A DNA stretch of 64,000 nucleotides. Origin: Sphingomonas sp. Leaf22. Lineage in GTDB: Bacteria; Pseudomonadota; Alphaproteobacteria; Sphingomonadales; Sphingomonadaceae. The position numbers and the translations under genes are program-made. Where the stretch lies: contig NZ_LMKP01000012.1 of NCBI RefSeq assembly GCF_001421715.1, positions 42,501 through 106,500 of the forward strand. Direction: 5' to 3'. Shown in pieces: positions 30,170 through 38,352 of the stretch. A model generated the notes under the pieces. It made no database searches. It saw only the letters and a program-made list of their open reading frames with translations, and had not been told where the DNA came from. How positions within the stretch are numbered: the stretch's first letter is position 1; each line of letters starts with the position of its first letter.

Positions 30170-31832
30170 CCTCCCGGTTGGCTACGGCCTGCAGATCGGC
30201 AAGCCGGTCGAATCGGCGTTGTTCGGTCATGCCGAGATGGAGATAGCCGTCGAGTTCCAGATCCTCGGGCCGTCCGGTACACAGCAGCACGGTCGTGCCA
30301 TGCGCCTTCAGCAGCCGCAGCGCCGCGGCCAGCCGTTCGGGCGGCAACAGGTCGTACAGCTGGCCGAGCAGCAACAGCTTCGGCCGGACCAGCAGCGCAT
30401 TGGCGAGCTTCAGCGCCATCGTCTCGCCGACGCTGAGCGGATAGCCGGTCGATCCTAGCTGCGTGTCGAGCCCCTTGGGCAGGCTGGCGAGGCGGCGTTC
30501 GAGACCGACCGTCGCCAGCGCCTCCATCGCCACCTCGTCAAGGTCTTCGGACGCGAGGCGAAGATACTGGCGGATCGTCGCCTCGACGATGGTCGAGCGG
30601 TCGAGCACCGTCACGTCCGATCGCAACCGGTAGATGTCGAACGAGCCGGGATCGGCCCCTCCGATGCGAAGCAGCCCCCGTTCGGGGAGCGCATGGCGTT
30701 TCAGCAGCATCGCCAGCCGCCGCTCGGCTCCCGGTTCGGCGACGGTGACCAGTTGTTCGCCCGCCCCCAGCGCCAGCGTATAGCGCGCACCGTCGAGCAC
30801 CACGTCGGTCAGCTTCACCGCACCGTCGCGCGGACCATGGTCACCGCGCACGGTGGTTTCCTGCGGAATAGCGAACAGCAGCGACAATTCCTCCGAACTC
30901 GCGACCAGTTCGTAGAACGTGTCGAGATACCAGCCGAACTGCGAAATGCCGTAAAAGACGCCCGACAGGATCAGCTCGGCGGCGACCAACTGCCCCAGCG
31001 ACAATTGCCCGTGCAGGATCAACATGCCGCCCAGCAGGAGCAGCCCGGCACTGGCAAAGGCATAGATCAGCAGGAACGCGACCGTTTGCGCGAACTGATA
31101 CCAGAAATAGCGCCGATGCGTGTCGACATAGCTGGCGGTCACCGCTTCCGAACGCTGCATCGCGAAATCCAGATGGCGCGACGATTTATAGAAGCCGTTC
31201 GATCCGCCGACACTTTCCAGCCAGTGGGCGGCCTTGTGCTTGGCGTGGCTCAGCGCGACCGCCCCGCCGATCGCGCCCCGCCGCCAGATCAGCCACACGA
31301 TGAAGATGGCCGCGACCAGCACGACGTTGAACGCGAGAAAGACCGGATGATAGAAGCTGGTGATGGTCAGCCCGATCGCCGCCTGCAACACGATGGTGAA
31401 GGCACCGATCACCAGGCTCGGCACCGATTTCTGGACGACGACCAGATCGAAAAAACGGTTGAACAGGTCGCCGCGATTGCCATCGGTGAAGAACGGGTCC
31501 TGCGCATGCACCGCGCGCAACGTGACTTCGGCGACGATGCGCGAGAACAGGCGACGTTCGAACCCCGCCATGATCCAGACGCGGAGCGCACTCAGCGCCA
31601 CCACCATCAACAGCAGCAGCAGCAGGACCCCCGACAGCGCCCATAGCGGCGCGGGCATCGCCGTATTGGCGACGCTGTTGATCAACAACTGCACCGAGAT
31701 CGGCGTCGCGAGCGCCAGCAGGCTGATCGCGACGGTATAGACGATGCCGAGCCGCACATAGGCCGAGTCGGGACCGATGATCTGCGACAGCCAGCCGATC
31801 GCATCCCGGAACCCCAGTCGTTGCGTCGCCAA
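30147..31832 (-). CDS. ABC half-transporter with degenerate (inactive) ATPase domain
   Basis: Protein of 561 residues; TTG start with AGGGG upstream. Six membrane helices (about 20-310) form an ABC exporter domain. The nucleotide-binding domain follows (about 335-535) and is recognisable by its order, including LPKGLDTQLGSTG before the signature, but every catalytic motif is altered. Walker A is replaced by VAEPGAERRL (364-373), the signature reads LSVGE (466-470), Walker B reads LLLLGQLYD with no Asp-Glu pair (486-494), and the switch histidine is lost in LLCTGRPED. It should not hydrolyse ATP. It is the first gene of the ABC-HlyD-TolC operon; cargo is unknown. Confidence 0.85.
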   Translation of the reverse strand: MATQRLGFRDAIGWLSQIIGPDSAYVRLGIVYTVAISLLALATPISVQLLINSVANTAMPAPLWALSGVLLLLLLMVVALSALRVWIMAGFERRLFSRIVAEVTLRAVHAQDPFFTDGNRGDLFNRFFDLVVVQKSVPSLVIGAFTIVLQAAIGLTITSFYHPVFLAFNVVLVAAIFIVWLIWRRGAIGGAVALSHAKHKAAHWLESVGGSNGFYKSSRHLDFAMQRSEAVTASYVDTHRRYFWYQFAQTVAFLLIYAFASAGLLLLGGMLILHGQLSLGQLVAAELILSGVFYGISQFGWYLDTFYELVASSEELSLLFAIPQETTVRGDHGPRDGAVKLTDVVLDGARYTLALGAGEQLVTVAEPGAERRLAMLLKRHALPERGLLRIGGADPGSFDIYRLRSDVTVLDRSTIVEATIRQYLRLASEDLDEVAMEALATVGLERRLASLPKGLDTQLGSTGYPLSVGETMALKLANALLVRPKLLLLGQLYDLLPPERLAAALRLLKAHGTTVLLCTGRPEDLELDGYLHLGMTEQRRFDRLADLQAVANREGADDASA

Positions 31833-32125
31833 AGCACACCCCTATTCCTGCGTCCGGAACCGGTCGCCATCGCCCCATGCTACCGACGCCAGACCGCCCT
31901 GCCGCGCCTTACGTCGAAAATCCCGTCTGTGTATCGGGCGCGATGTTAAAAATTGTTGCTGTGCACCATTTGCCGACGGATGGGCGCGAGCTTCGGCCTC
32001 TTACGACCGTCGACGATCGCTATCGTGCGAACCGGCGTAAGACGCGGAGGGGTTGCCGGGCCAGCACATGGCCAGTGCCGGCCGATATCCGGAGGTCGTT
32101 GGAGATGATAGCAGTCGGTGGCGTT
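31833..32125. other. Upstream region of the export operon, no gene seen
   Basis: About 290 bases before the first repeat. It should contain the promoter of the leftward ABC-HlyD-TolC operon. A short AT-rich patch lies around 31940-31960. No credible coding frame was found. Confidence 0.4.
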
Positions 32126-32308
32126 CTAGAGCCGATCGACATTCACTAAGGTTTCGACTTCTCCCCTCCCTGACAAGGGAGGGGTCGGGGGTGGGTTGGC
32201 CCGCGAAGGAGCGTCTCGCCAGACCCGAACCTACCCACCCCCAGCCCCTCCCTTGTCAGGGAGGGGAGCAGATCGCTGGCTTGGCAGCTGAATGTCGATC
32301 GGTCCTAG
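32126..32308. repeat. Family B palindrome inside a 20-bp inverted repeat (MITE-like)
   Basis: Outer arms 32126-32145 and 32289-32308 are reverse complements at 18 of 20 positions and both begin/end with CTAG. Inside lies the family B unit (32161-32268), whose arms CTCCCCTCCCTGACAAGGGAG and the complementary right side form a long stem with inner CACCCCCGACC-type pairing. The whole 183-base unit resembles a miniature non-autonomous element. Confidence 0.75.
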
Positions 32309-32377
32309 TTCGCCGCAACGCAGCAATGCGATCATCGAGACCGCTGCGAAACTCGCAAGCGTCGCCACAACCTCGCC

Positions 32378-32463
32378 GTACCCCCGCGCAGGCGGGGGTC
32401 CAGAGCCAAGCAGAACAACGGCTTGTGCCTGGAACCCTGGACCCCCGCCTGCGCGGGGGGTAC
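32378..32463. repeat. Palindromic repeat family A, copy 2, with an extra half arm
   Basis: Left arm 32378-32403 is identical to that at 2439; right arm 32437-32463 has one extra G. The spacer matches the reverse complement of the spacer at 2465-2497 at 27 of 33 positions. A degenerate third arm follows at 32499-32524 (22 of 26 positions). Confidence 0.9.
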
Positions 32464-32597
32464 GCGAGCCGATATTGCTCGCCTACAGCGGCAACGGTCT
32501 GGCCCCCCGCATGCGCGAGGGTACGGCAGGGGGCAGGACTCAGCACCTTCGCGGCAGTCTCGCCGGTCCGAACCTACCCGCCCGATCCGACGCCAAA

Positions 32598-33467
32598 TCA
32601 GAAGCTGTAGGCGACCCCGACCGCACCGAGCCACTGGTTGCTCGACCCGTTGCGCGCGACGATCGGGCTGTCGGCGAAATCGTTCAGCAGCTTGCGATAG
32701 ACGACGGTGCCGAACAGCTGCCAGCCCGAGCGCAGGTCACCGCTGATCGACCGGCCACCGAGCAGGCCGAGCGTCCAGTTCTTCCACCCGCCCCGCGCGT
32801 TGTAGACCGGCAGGCCGCTTGCCAGCGACTGCGCCGGCGTGACCGAGAAATAGCTGTCGGCATAGCCTTCGCCGACCCGTTCGGCCGACACGATCACCCC
32901 GACGATGGCGCGCGTGCTGAGCGGCGTCACATAGTTGATCGTCGGTGCCAGCACCGTCGACTTGTGGCCGCCGCCCACGTCCTTGCGATAGCTGACCGAT
33001 GCCGACAGCCGGTCGAATTGCGAGGTGATGACCCCGGTCTTGCCCAACCCGACATAGCCGCCCAGTTCGATCGCGGTATCGACCGTGCCCAGTGCACGGA
33101 CCTGGGCATCGTCGATGCCCTTGGTCGAATTGCGGTTGAGGTTCACGACCGCGATCGGCCCGGCCTGGAAATCCCAGGTCGGGCCGATGCCGTCGGGGAT
33201 CAGGTCGACGCTGACGCGGTTGCCGGCGAGCAGGAAGTTGAACCCCGACACGCGGCCGGTCGCGGCCGGCACCGGGCTGAACGAATAATCGTCCGACCCT
33301 TCGTAATCGGGCAGCACCGCCGCGCCGAGGCCGACGACGTAGAAATCGGCACCGGTATCGGTGTTGGGCAGCGACGATGCCGGCACCGCCGGGGTCGCCG
33401 CTTCCTGTGCGAAGGCGGGGCCGGCAACGGCGGCGGCGGTCAGGACGGCGGCAAGAAAGGCGCGCAA
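32598..33467 (-). CDS. MipA/OmpV-family outer-membrane protein
   Basis: Protein of 289 residues with signal peptide (about 1-20, ending AFAQ). The mature part is an amphipathic beta-barrel: GLGAAVLPDYEGSDDYSFSPVP is the conserved N-terminal MipA motif, and the chain ends in WLGAVGVAYSF with the terminal phenylalanine used by the Bam complex. MipA-like proteins scaffold peptidoglycan enzymes in E. coli; most relatives have unknown roles. It is separated from other genes by a repeat-rich region upstream of its stop and appears monocistronic. Confidence 0.88.
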   Translation of the reverse strand: MRAFLAAVLTAAAVAGPAFAQEAATPAVPASSLPNTDTGADFYVVGLGAAVLPDYEGSDDYSFSPVPAATGRVSGFNFLLAGNRVSVDLIPDGIGPTWDFQAGPIAVVNLNRNSTKGIDDAQVRALGTVDTAIELGGYVGLGKTGVITSQFDRLSASVSYRKDVGGGHKSTVLAPTINYVTPLSTRAIVGVIVSAERVGEGYADSYFSVTPAQSLASGLPVYNARGGWKNWTLGLLGGRSISGDLRSGWQLFGTVVYRKLLNDFADSPIVARNGSSNQWLGAVGVAYSF

Positions 33468-33535
33468 GGGCGTAGCTCCGAGAAAATGTTACCCGGCCGT
33501 AACGCTACGCCGCGCGCTTCGGTCCGTCGCGACTA

Positions 33536-33976
33536 CTATAGCAGATAGCGAATCCGCACCTGTTGCATGGTTACATCACTCGCGACCGGGAACTCCGCCG
33601 CGCTGAAGGCGGGCGGGCCGAACCGGATCGCCGGATTGCGCGAGAATCCGAAGCCCTCGCGCGGGATGCCGGCAAAGGTGTCGAGCTTCGAATTGTTGTT
33701 CTCGTCGTGGATCACCGATACGGCATAATCGCCACGCCCCAGCCCGGCGATGCGTACGCCGCGCTCCGCCGCGGCAAAGGTGCGGGTGACGGCATTGCGG
33801 TCGTCGGTGCAACCGGGAAAATTCTTCGGATCGGCGGTCAGGCACAGGCGGATGACGCCCTTGGCCGACCGCAGGTCGGCGATACGGACGTCAAGCGTGC
33901 CGGTCGGCATGGCCCCCGGCAGCGTCGCCAGCGCCAGCGCCGCCAGCGCGATTCGCCCGCCGCGCGACGCGCGCAC
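33536..33976 (-). CDS. DUF2141 secreted protein
   Basis: Protein of 146 residues. The GTG at 33976 has AAGGAA upstream and gives a good signal peptide (RASRGGRIALAALALATLPGA). The mature part shows the DUF2141 pattern: LDVRIADLRSAKGVIRLCL, GRGDYAVSVIHDENNNSKLD and FGIPREGFGFS-like turns. The role of this family is unknown, but it often lies near carotenoid genes in sphingomonads. Its first 86 bases overlap the 3' end of the hydroxylase gene in another frame. Confidence 0.8.
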   Translation of the reverse strand: MRASRGGRIALAALALATLPGAMPTGTLDVRIADLRSAKGVIRLCLTADPKNFPGCTDDRNAVTRTFAAAERGVRIAGLGRGDYAVSVIHDENNNSKLDTFAGIPREGFGFSRNPAIRFGPPAFSAAEFPVASDVTMQQVRIRYLL

Positions 33977-34703
33977 GTTCCTTTTCGAAGTCGCCCAGCC
34001 CGCCATCGGTGCCGCACAACCGGTCCCAGAAGCGGAAATAGAGCCCGAAATTGCAGCCATAGCGCTCATGATGCCTCTGATGATGGCTGGCGGTAATCAG
34101 CCAGCCGCCCAATCGCCCCGACCACATGAATCGCGGGAACATTTCCCACCCCATATGGTTGGTTACCCCCATAACCGTCATGATCGTCAGCACCAACGCC
34201 AGTGCGCCGGTGTGAATCGGAATGACGAATACCAGTAACGGAATTACCACAGCGCCGGTTAACGCTTCGATCGGGTGGAACGCCATTGCCGCCCACGCCG
34301 TCGGCGGTCGGCTGGCATGGTGGACGGCATGGGCGATGCGAAACCATTTCGGCCGGTGCATCCAGCGATGCGTCCAGTAGAACCAGGTGTCGTGCGCAAA
34401 GAGGTACAGCAGCACCGATACCGGCAGATACCATAAGGGATAGGCGTGGACGTCGCGGTAGATTGCCGTCCAGCCGCGATGCTCCCAGCCCCACGCCACG
34501 ATGCCCGCCGGCACGCCGTAGATCGCGGCGGACAACAGCGACCAGCGGATTTCCTTCGCGATCTGTGCGTCGAGTCCGCGGTACAGCCCCGGATGCTTGC
34601 TACGCGTCGCAAAGGCAAACCCGGCCGACGCCAGCAGATAGCGGACGCCGACGATCGCCGTCATCGCCACGGCGGACAGGAAGATAGCCAACGGGATCGA
34701 CAT
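33891..34703 (-). CDS. Sterol-desaturase/fatty-acid-hydroxylase family protein, possible carotenoid hydroxylase
   Basis: Protein of 270 residues with about four or five membrane helices. The eight-histidine di-iron pattern is present: HDTWFYWTHRWMH, HAVHHASRPP and ASHHQRHHERYG. It belongs to the same superfamily as beta-carotene hydroxylases (CrtZ) but is longer. The adjacent divergent crtY-crtI genes make an activity on beta-carotene rings a reasonable guess (3- or 2-hydroxylation), not proven. The last 28 residues overlap the DUF2141 signal peptide region. No strong ribosome site precedes the chosen ATG. Confidence 0.75.
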   Translation of the reverse strand: MSIPLAIFLSAVAMTAIVGVRYLLASAGFAFATRSKHPGLYRGLDAQIAKEIRWSLLSAAIYGVPAGIVAWGWEHRGWTAIYRDVHAYPLWYLPVSVLLYLFAHDTWFYWTHRWMHRPKWFRIAHAVHHASRPPTAWAAMAFHPIEALTGAVVIPLLVFVIPIHTGALALVLTIMTVMGVTNHMGWEMFPRFMWSGRLGGWLITASHHQRHHERYGCNFGLYFRFWDRLCGTDGGLGDFEKERARVARRANRAGGAGAGDAAGGHADRHA

Positions 34704-34764
34704 GCAGCCGCTGTAGCGGATTGCAGGACCGGATGACACCCCAGATCCTCCCGGGGAAGGGCAC

Positions 34765-34911
34765 CCAAAATCCTCCCCGGCACGGGGAGGGGGACCGTCG
34801 CCGAAGGCGGTGGTGGAGGGGGGCATCCACGAAAACAACGGCTTCGTATGCGGCGCTCCCCCTCCACTATGCCACGCATGGTCCCCCTTCCCGCTCGCGG
34901 GGAGGATTTTG
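34765..34911. repeat. Palindromic repeat family E between hydroxylase gene and crtY
   Basis: Left part CAAAATCCTCCCCGGCACGG... and right part ...CGCGGGGAGGATTTTG are reverse complements at their ends, with a second inner pairing (GGTGGAGGGGG with CCCCCTCCA). The loop holds AACAACGGCTTCG, similar to the spacer of family A. It fills most of the 252-base divergent gap, where the crt promoters must also lie. Confidence 0.75.
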
Positions 34912-34955
34912 TACGCGCCGTTGCTACTGTTGCCGCCCTCCCCTAGGGCCATCCC

Positions 34956-36119
34956 ATGCCAACCATCCATCACTGCGACCTCGCCATCGTCGGCGGAGGG
35001 CTTGCCGGTGCGTTGATCGCGCTGGCGGCGGCGAAGCGGCGGCCCGATGCGCGCATCCGCCTGATCGAGGGCGCATCGCATTTCGGCGGCAACCATGTCT
35101 GGTCGTTCTTCGGCAGCGACGTGTCGGACGACCATCGCGCGCTGGTCGCCCCGCTCATCGCCCATGCGTGGCGCGGCTACGACATCGTTTTCCCCGCCCA
35201 TGCCCGTACGCTCGACACCGCTTATTATTCGATCACCTCCGAACGGCTCGATACGGTGTTGCGCCAGACGCTGTCGCGCGAGACGCTGATGCCATCGGTC
35301 CGCGTGCTGGGGGCCAGCCCGACCGCGGTCGTCCTCGCCGATGGCGACCGGGTCGAGGCGCAGGGCGTGATCGACTGTCGCGGTCCCGGCGATACGTCGC
35401 TGCTCGACCTCGGCTGGCAGAAATTCATGGGGATGGAGCTGGTCACCGACGACCTGCACGGCGTCGAGCGGCCGATCGTCATGGACGGTTCGGTCGAACA
35501 GCTCGACGGCTATCGCTTCGTCTATACCCTGCCGTTCGATGCCTCGACGCTGTTCGTCGAGGACACTTATTACAGCGACACCCCCGATATCGACACGCAG
35601 CTGCTGGCCGGGCGCATCGCCGGCTATGCGCAGGCGCAGGGCTGGAACATCGCCCGCGTCGGCCGCAGCGAGACCGGCGTGCTACCGGTCGCGATGGGCG
35701 GCGATTTCGAGGAATATTGGCGCTCGGGCGGCAATCGCGTCGCGAAGGGCGGGATGCGCGCCGGGCTGTTCCATCCGCTTACCGGCTATTCGCTGCCCGA
35801 TGCGGTGCGCCTCGCGCATCTGGTCGCCGACAGCGGCGACTGGTCGGGCGGTGCGCTGCACACGCTGACCCATGATTATGCCGCGACTTTGTGGCGGCAG
35901 CGGCGATTCTACCGGATGCTGGCGACGATGTTGTTCCGGGCGGCGGAACCGGCGGAACGCTACCGCGTGCTCGAACGCTTCTACCGTCTGGATGCGGGAC
36001 TGGTCGGGCGTTTCTATGCCGGCGGGTCGACGCTGTTCGACAAATTGCGCGTGCTGACAGGCAAACCGCCGGTACCGATCGGACGTGCGGTACAGGCTTT
36101 GGTGGGGAGACAGGGGTGA
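34956..36119 (+). CDS. crtY: Lycopene beta-cyclase
   Basis: Protein of 387 residues. The dinucleotide site is DLAIVGGGLAGALIALAAAK (residues 8-27), followed by the FGGNHVWSF region and FVEDTYYSDTPD, the variant of the FVEETxYS motif in this family. It closes both ends of lycopene into beta rings, giving beta-carotene, as a membrane-associated FAD/NAD(P)H-dependent isomerase. The stop overlaps the crtI GTG start by four bases. Confidence 0.95.
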   Translation: MPTIHHCDLAIVGGGLAGALIALAAAKRRPDARIRLIEGASHFGGNHVWSFFGSDVSDDHRALVAPLIAHAWRGYDIVFPAHARTLDTAYYSITSERLDTVLRQTLSRETLMPSVRVLGASPTAVVLADGDRVEAQGVIDCRGPGDTSLLDLGWQKFMGMELVTDDLHGVERPIVMDGSVEQLDGYRFVYTLPFDASTLFVEDTYYSDTPDIDTQLLAGRIAGYAQAQGWNIARVGRSETGVLPVAMGGDFEEYWRSGGNRVAKGGMRAGLFHPLTGYSLPDAVRLAHLVADSGDWSGGALHTLTHDYAATLWRQRRFYRMLATMLFRAAEPAERYRVLERFYRLDAGLVGRFYAGGSTLFDKLRVLTGKPPVPIGRAVQALVGRQG

Positions 36120-37594
36120 AGACGGCAGTCGTAATCGGTGCGGGGTTCGGCGGCCTCGCGCTCGCCATCCGCCTGCAATCCGCCGGCGTACAGACGACGC
36201 TGGTCGAAGGGCGGGACAAGCCCGGCGGCCGTGCCTATTACTGGGAACGCGACGGCTTCGTCTTCGACGCCGGCCCGACCGTCATCACCGCCCCCGAAGC
36301 GTTGCAGGAACTGTGGCAGCTGACCGGCCGCGACATGGCAGAGGACGTGACGCTGCAGGCGGTGTCGCCCTTCTACCGGCTCAACTGGCCCGACGGCACC
36401 AATTTCGACTATACCAACGACGACACGCTGCTGCGCTCCGAAATCGCCAAGCTCGATCCCGGCGACATCGCCGGCTATGCCCGTTTCCTCGAATATTCGG
36501 CGGGCGTGTACGAGGAAGGCTATGTGAAGCTGGGCCATGTGCCGTTCCTCGACTTCGCCTCGATGATCAAGGCCGCGCCGGCGCTGGCGAAGTACCAGGC
36601 ATGGCGATCGGTCTATTCGATCGTGTCGTCGTTCGTGAAGAACGAGAAGCTGCGTCAGGCATTGTCATTCCACACCCTGCTGGTCGGCGGCGATCCGATG
36701 AAGACCAGCAGCATCTATGCGCTGATCCACAAGCTGGAGCGCGACGGCGGCGTCTGGTTCGCGCTGGGCGGCACCAACAAGCTGGTCGCCGGCATGGTCC
36801 GCCTGTTCGAAAAGCTGGGCGGCACGCTGATCCTGAACGATCCCGTAGCCAGCATCGACACATTGGGCGACCGCGCGACCGGCGTCACCACGAAGAGCGG
36901 CACGGTGATCGCCGCCGACATGGTGGCGACCAACGCCGATCTGATGCACAGCTACAAGGATCTGCTGGCCGGATCGCGCAGCGCGCAGCGCAAGGTCAAG
37001 CGCCTCGAAAAGAAGCGTTTTTCGCCGTCGCTGTTCGTCGTCCATTTCGGCATCAAGGGCACGTGGCCGGGCATCCCGCACCACATGATCCTGTTCGGCC
37101 CGCGCTATAAGGGGCTGCTCGCCGACATTTACGACCATGGCGTCCTCAGCGAGGATTTCTCGCTCTACCTCCACCACCCGACCGTCACCGACCCGTCGAT
37201 GGCGCCCGAGGGGCATTCGACCTTCTACGCGCTGTGCCCGGTGCCGCACACCGGCAAGTTCCCGGTCGACTGGGACAAGATCGGCCCGATCCTCGAAAAG
37301 CGGATTCTGGACGAGGTCGGTCGCCGCCTGATCCCCGACATCCACGACCGGATCGTGACGAAGTTCAGCTATATGCCGAGCGACTTCACCCACGATCTGA
37401 ACGCGTATCACGGCTCGGCCTTCTCGCTGGAGCCAATCCTGACGCAGAGCGCCTATTTCCGCGCGCACAACCGCGACGACGACATCCCGAACCTGTATGT
37501 CGTGGGCGCGGGCACCCATCCGGGCGCGGGGATTCCGGGCGTGGTCGGCAGTGCCAAGGCGACGGCGGCGCTGATGCTGGGCGGGGAGGACTAA
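36116..37594 (+). CDS. crtI: Phytoene desaturase (CrtI type)
   Basis: Protein of 492 residues from GTG. N-terminal FAD site VVIGAGFGGLALAIRLQ, then GRAYYWERDGFVFDAGPTVIT, HTLLVGGDPMKTSSIYALI, and the C-terminal CrtI signature NLYVVGAGTHPGAGIPGVVG. It converts phytoene to lycopene in four dehydrogenation steps. Translation is coupled to crtY by the GTGA overlap. A family B palindrome follows before the LOG gene. Confidence 0.96.
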   Translation: MKTAVVIGAGFGGLALAIRLQSAGVQTTLVEGRDKPGGRAYYWERDGFVFDAGPTVITAPEALQELWQLTGRDMAEDVTLQAVSPFYRLNWPDGTNFDYTNDDTLLRSEIAKLDPGDIAGYARFLEYSAGVYEEGYVKLGHVPFLDFASMIKAAPALAKYQAWRSVYSIVSSFVKNEKLRQALSFHTLLVGGDPMKTSSIYALIHKLERDGGVWFALGGTNKLVAGMVRLFEKLGGTLILNDPVASIDTLGDRATGVTTKSGTVIAADMVATNADLMHSYKDLLAGSRSAQRKVKRLEKKRFSPSLFVVHFGIKGTWPGIPHHMILFGPRYKGLLADIYDHGVLSEDFSLYLHHPTVTDPSMAPEGHSTFYALCPVPHTGKFPVDWDKIGPILEKRILDEVGRRLIPDIHDRIVTKFSYMPSDFTHDLNAYHGSAFSLEPILTQSAYFRAHNRDDDIPNLYVVGAGTHPGAGIPGVVGSAKATAALMLGGED

Positions 37595-37603
37595 CGCATC
37601 CTG

Positions 37604-37708
37604 CTCCCCTCCCCGACAAGGGAGGGGGTGGGTAGGCCCGTTATCGCGCGCGAACCTTCCCTTGCCGGCCGACCCACCCCCGGCCCCTCCCTTGCCAGGG
37701 AGGGGAGG
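37604..37708. repeat. Palindromic repeat family B, copy 2
   Basis: CTCCCCTCCCCGACAAGGGAG at the left and CTCCCTTGCCAGGGAGGGGAG-type sequence at the right, with a complementary pair GGGGGTGGGT/ACCCACCCCC inside. It has the same plan as the unit at 32161-32268 but lacks clear outer 20-base repeats. It separates crtI from the LOG gene and may attenuate readthrough to crtB. Confidence 0.85.
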
Positions 37709-37770
37709 GAAGTCCGCCCGTCGCACCGCGATCTTGCCCCCCTCCCGCCGATCGCCTACCGCTCACGCCC

Positions 37771-38352
37771 ATGAAGCGTCTGGCCATTTACTGCGGGTCC
37801 GCGACCCCCGCCGATCCGATCTACATCGACTCCGCCCGCGCCGTGGGTCGTGCCCTTGCGGAACGCGGCATCGGCGTCGTCTATGGCGGCGGGCGGCTCG
37901 GCCTGATGGGCGCGGTCGCCGATGGCGCGATCGAGGCGGGCGGCGACGTCATCGGCGTCATCCCGACCGCGCTGGTCAAGGCGGAGGCCGCGCACAAGGG
38001 CCTCACCGAACTCCACGTCGTCGACACCATGCATCAGCGCAAACAGGCATTTACCGACCTGTCCGACGGCTTCGTCACCATCCCCGGCGGCACCGGCACG
38101 ATGGACGAATTGTGGGAGGCGATGAGCTGGGCCCAGCTTGGCTATCATGCCAAGCCGGTCGGCCTGCTCAACACCGCCGGCTATTACGATCACCTGATCG
38201 CCTTCGTCGACAAAATGGCCGAGGTCGGCTTCATGCGCCCCATGCACCGAGACATCCTGCTGGTCGCCGACACGCTCGACGTCCTGCTCGACAGGATGGC
38301 CGCGCATACCCCGGTACAGGCGATCATCCACATGAGCAGCAAAGACCTTTGA
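37771..38352 (+). CDS. LOG-family protein (cytokinin-activating-type phosphoribohydrolase)
   Basis: Protein of 193 residues, full LOG length. Motifs: AIYCGSATP at the N-terminus, GVVYGGGRLGLMG, and the catalytic PGGTGTMDELWE (PGGxGTxxE). LOG proteins cleave nucleoside 5'-monophosphates such as cytokinin ribotides or AMP to base and ribose phosphate; bacterial members often have uncertain substrates. It sits between crtI and crtB and its stop overlaps the crtB start by four bases, which is an unusual place for it. Confidence 0.93.
   Translation: MKRLAIYCGSATPADPIYIDSARAVGRALAERGIGVVYGGGRLGLMGAVADGAIEAGGDVIGVIPTALVKAEAAHKGLTELHVVDTMHQRKQAFTDLSDGFVTIPGGTGTMDELWEAMSWAQLGYHAKPVGLLNTAGYYDHLIAFVDKMAEVGFMRPMHRDILLVADTLDVLLDRMAAHTPVQAIIHMSSKDL

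Noticed and set aside
30693..31646. Plus-strand frame opposite the ABC gene
   Set aside because: Gln/Arg/His-rich shadow with no domain; the ABC frame has coherent helices.
32126..32530. Possible CRISPR array because of repeated short palindromes
   Set aside because: The repeats are not evenly spaced direct repeats, spacers are conserved rather than unique, and no cas gene is present.
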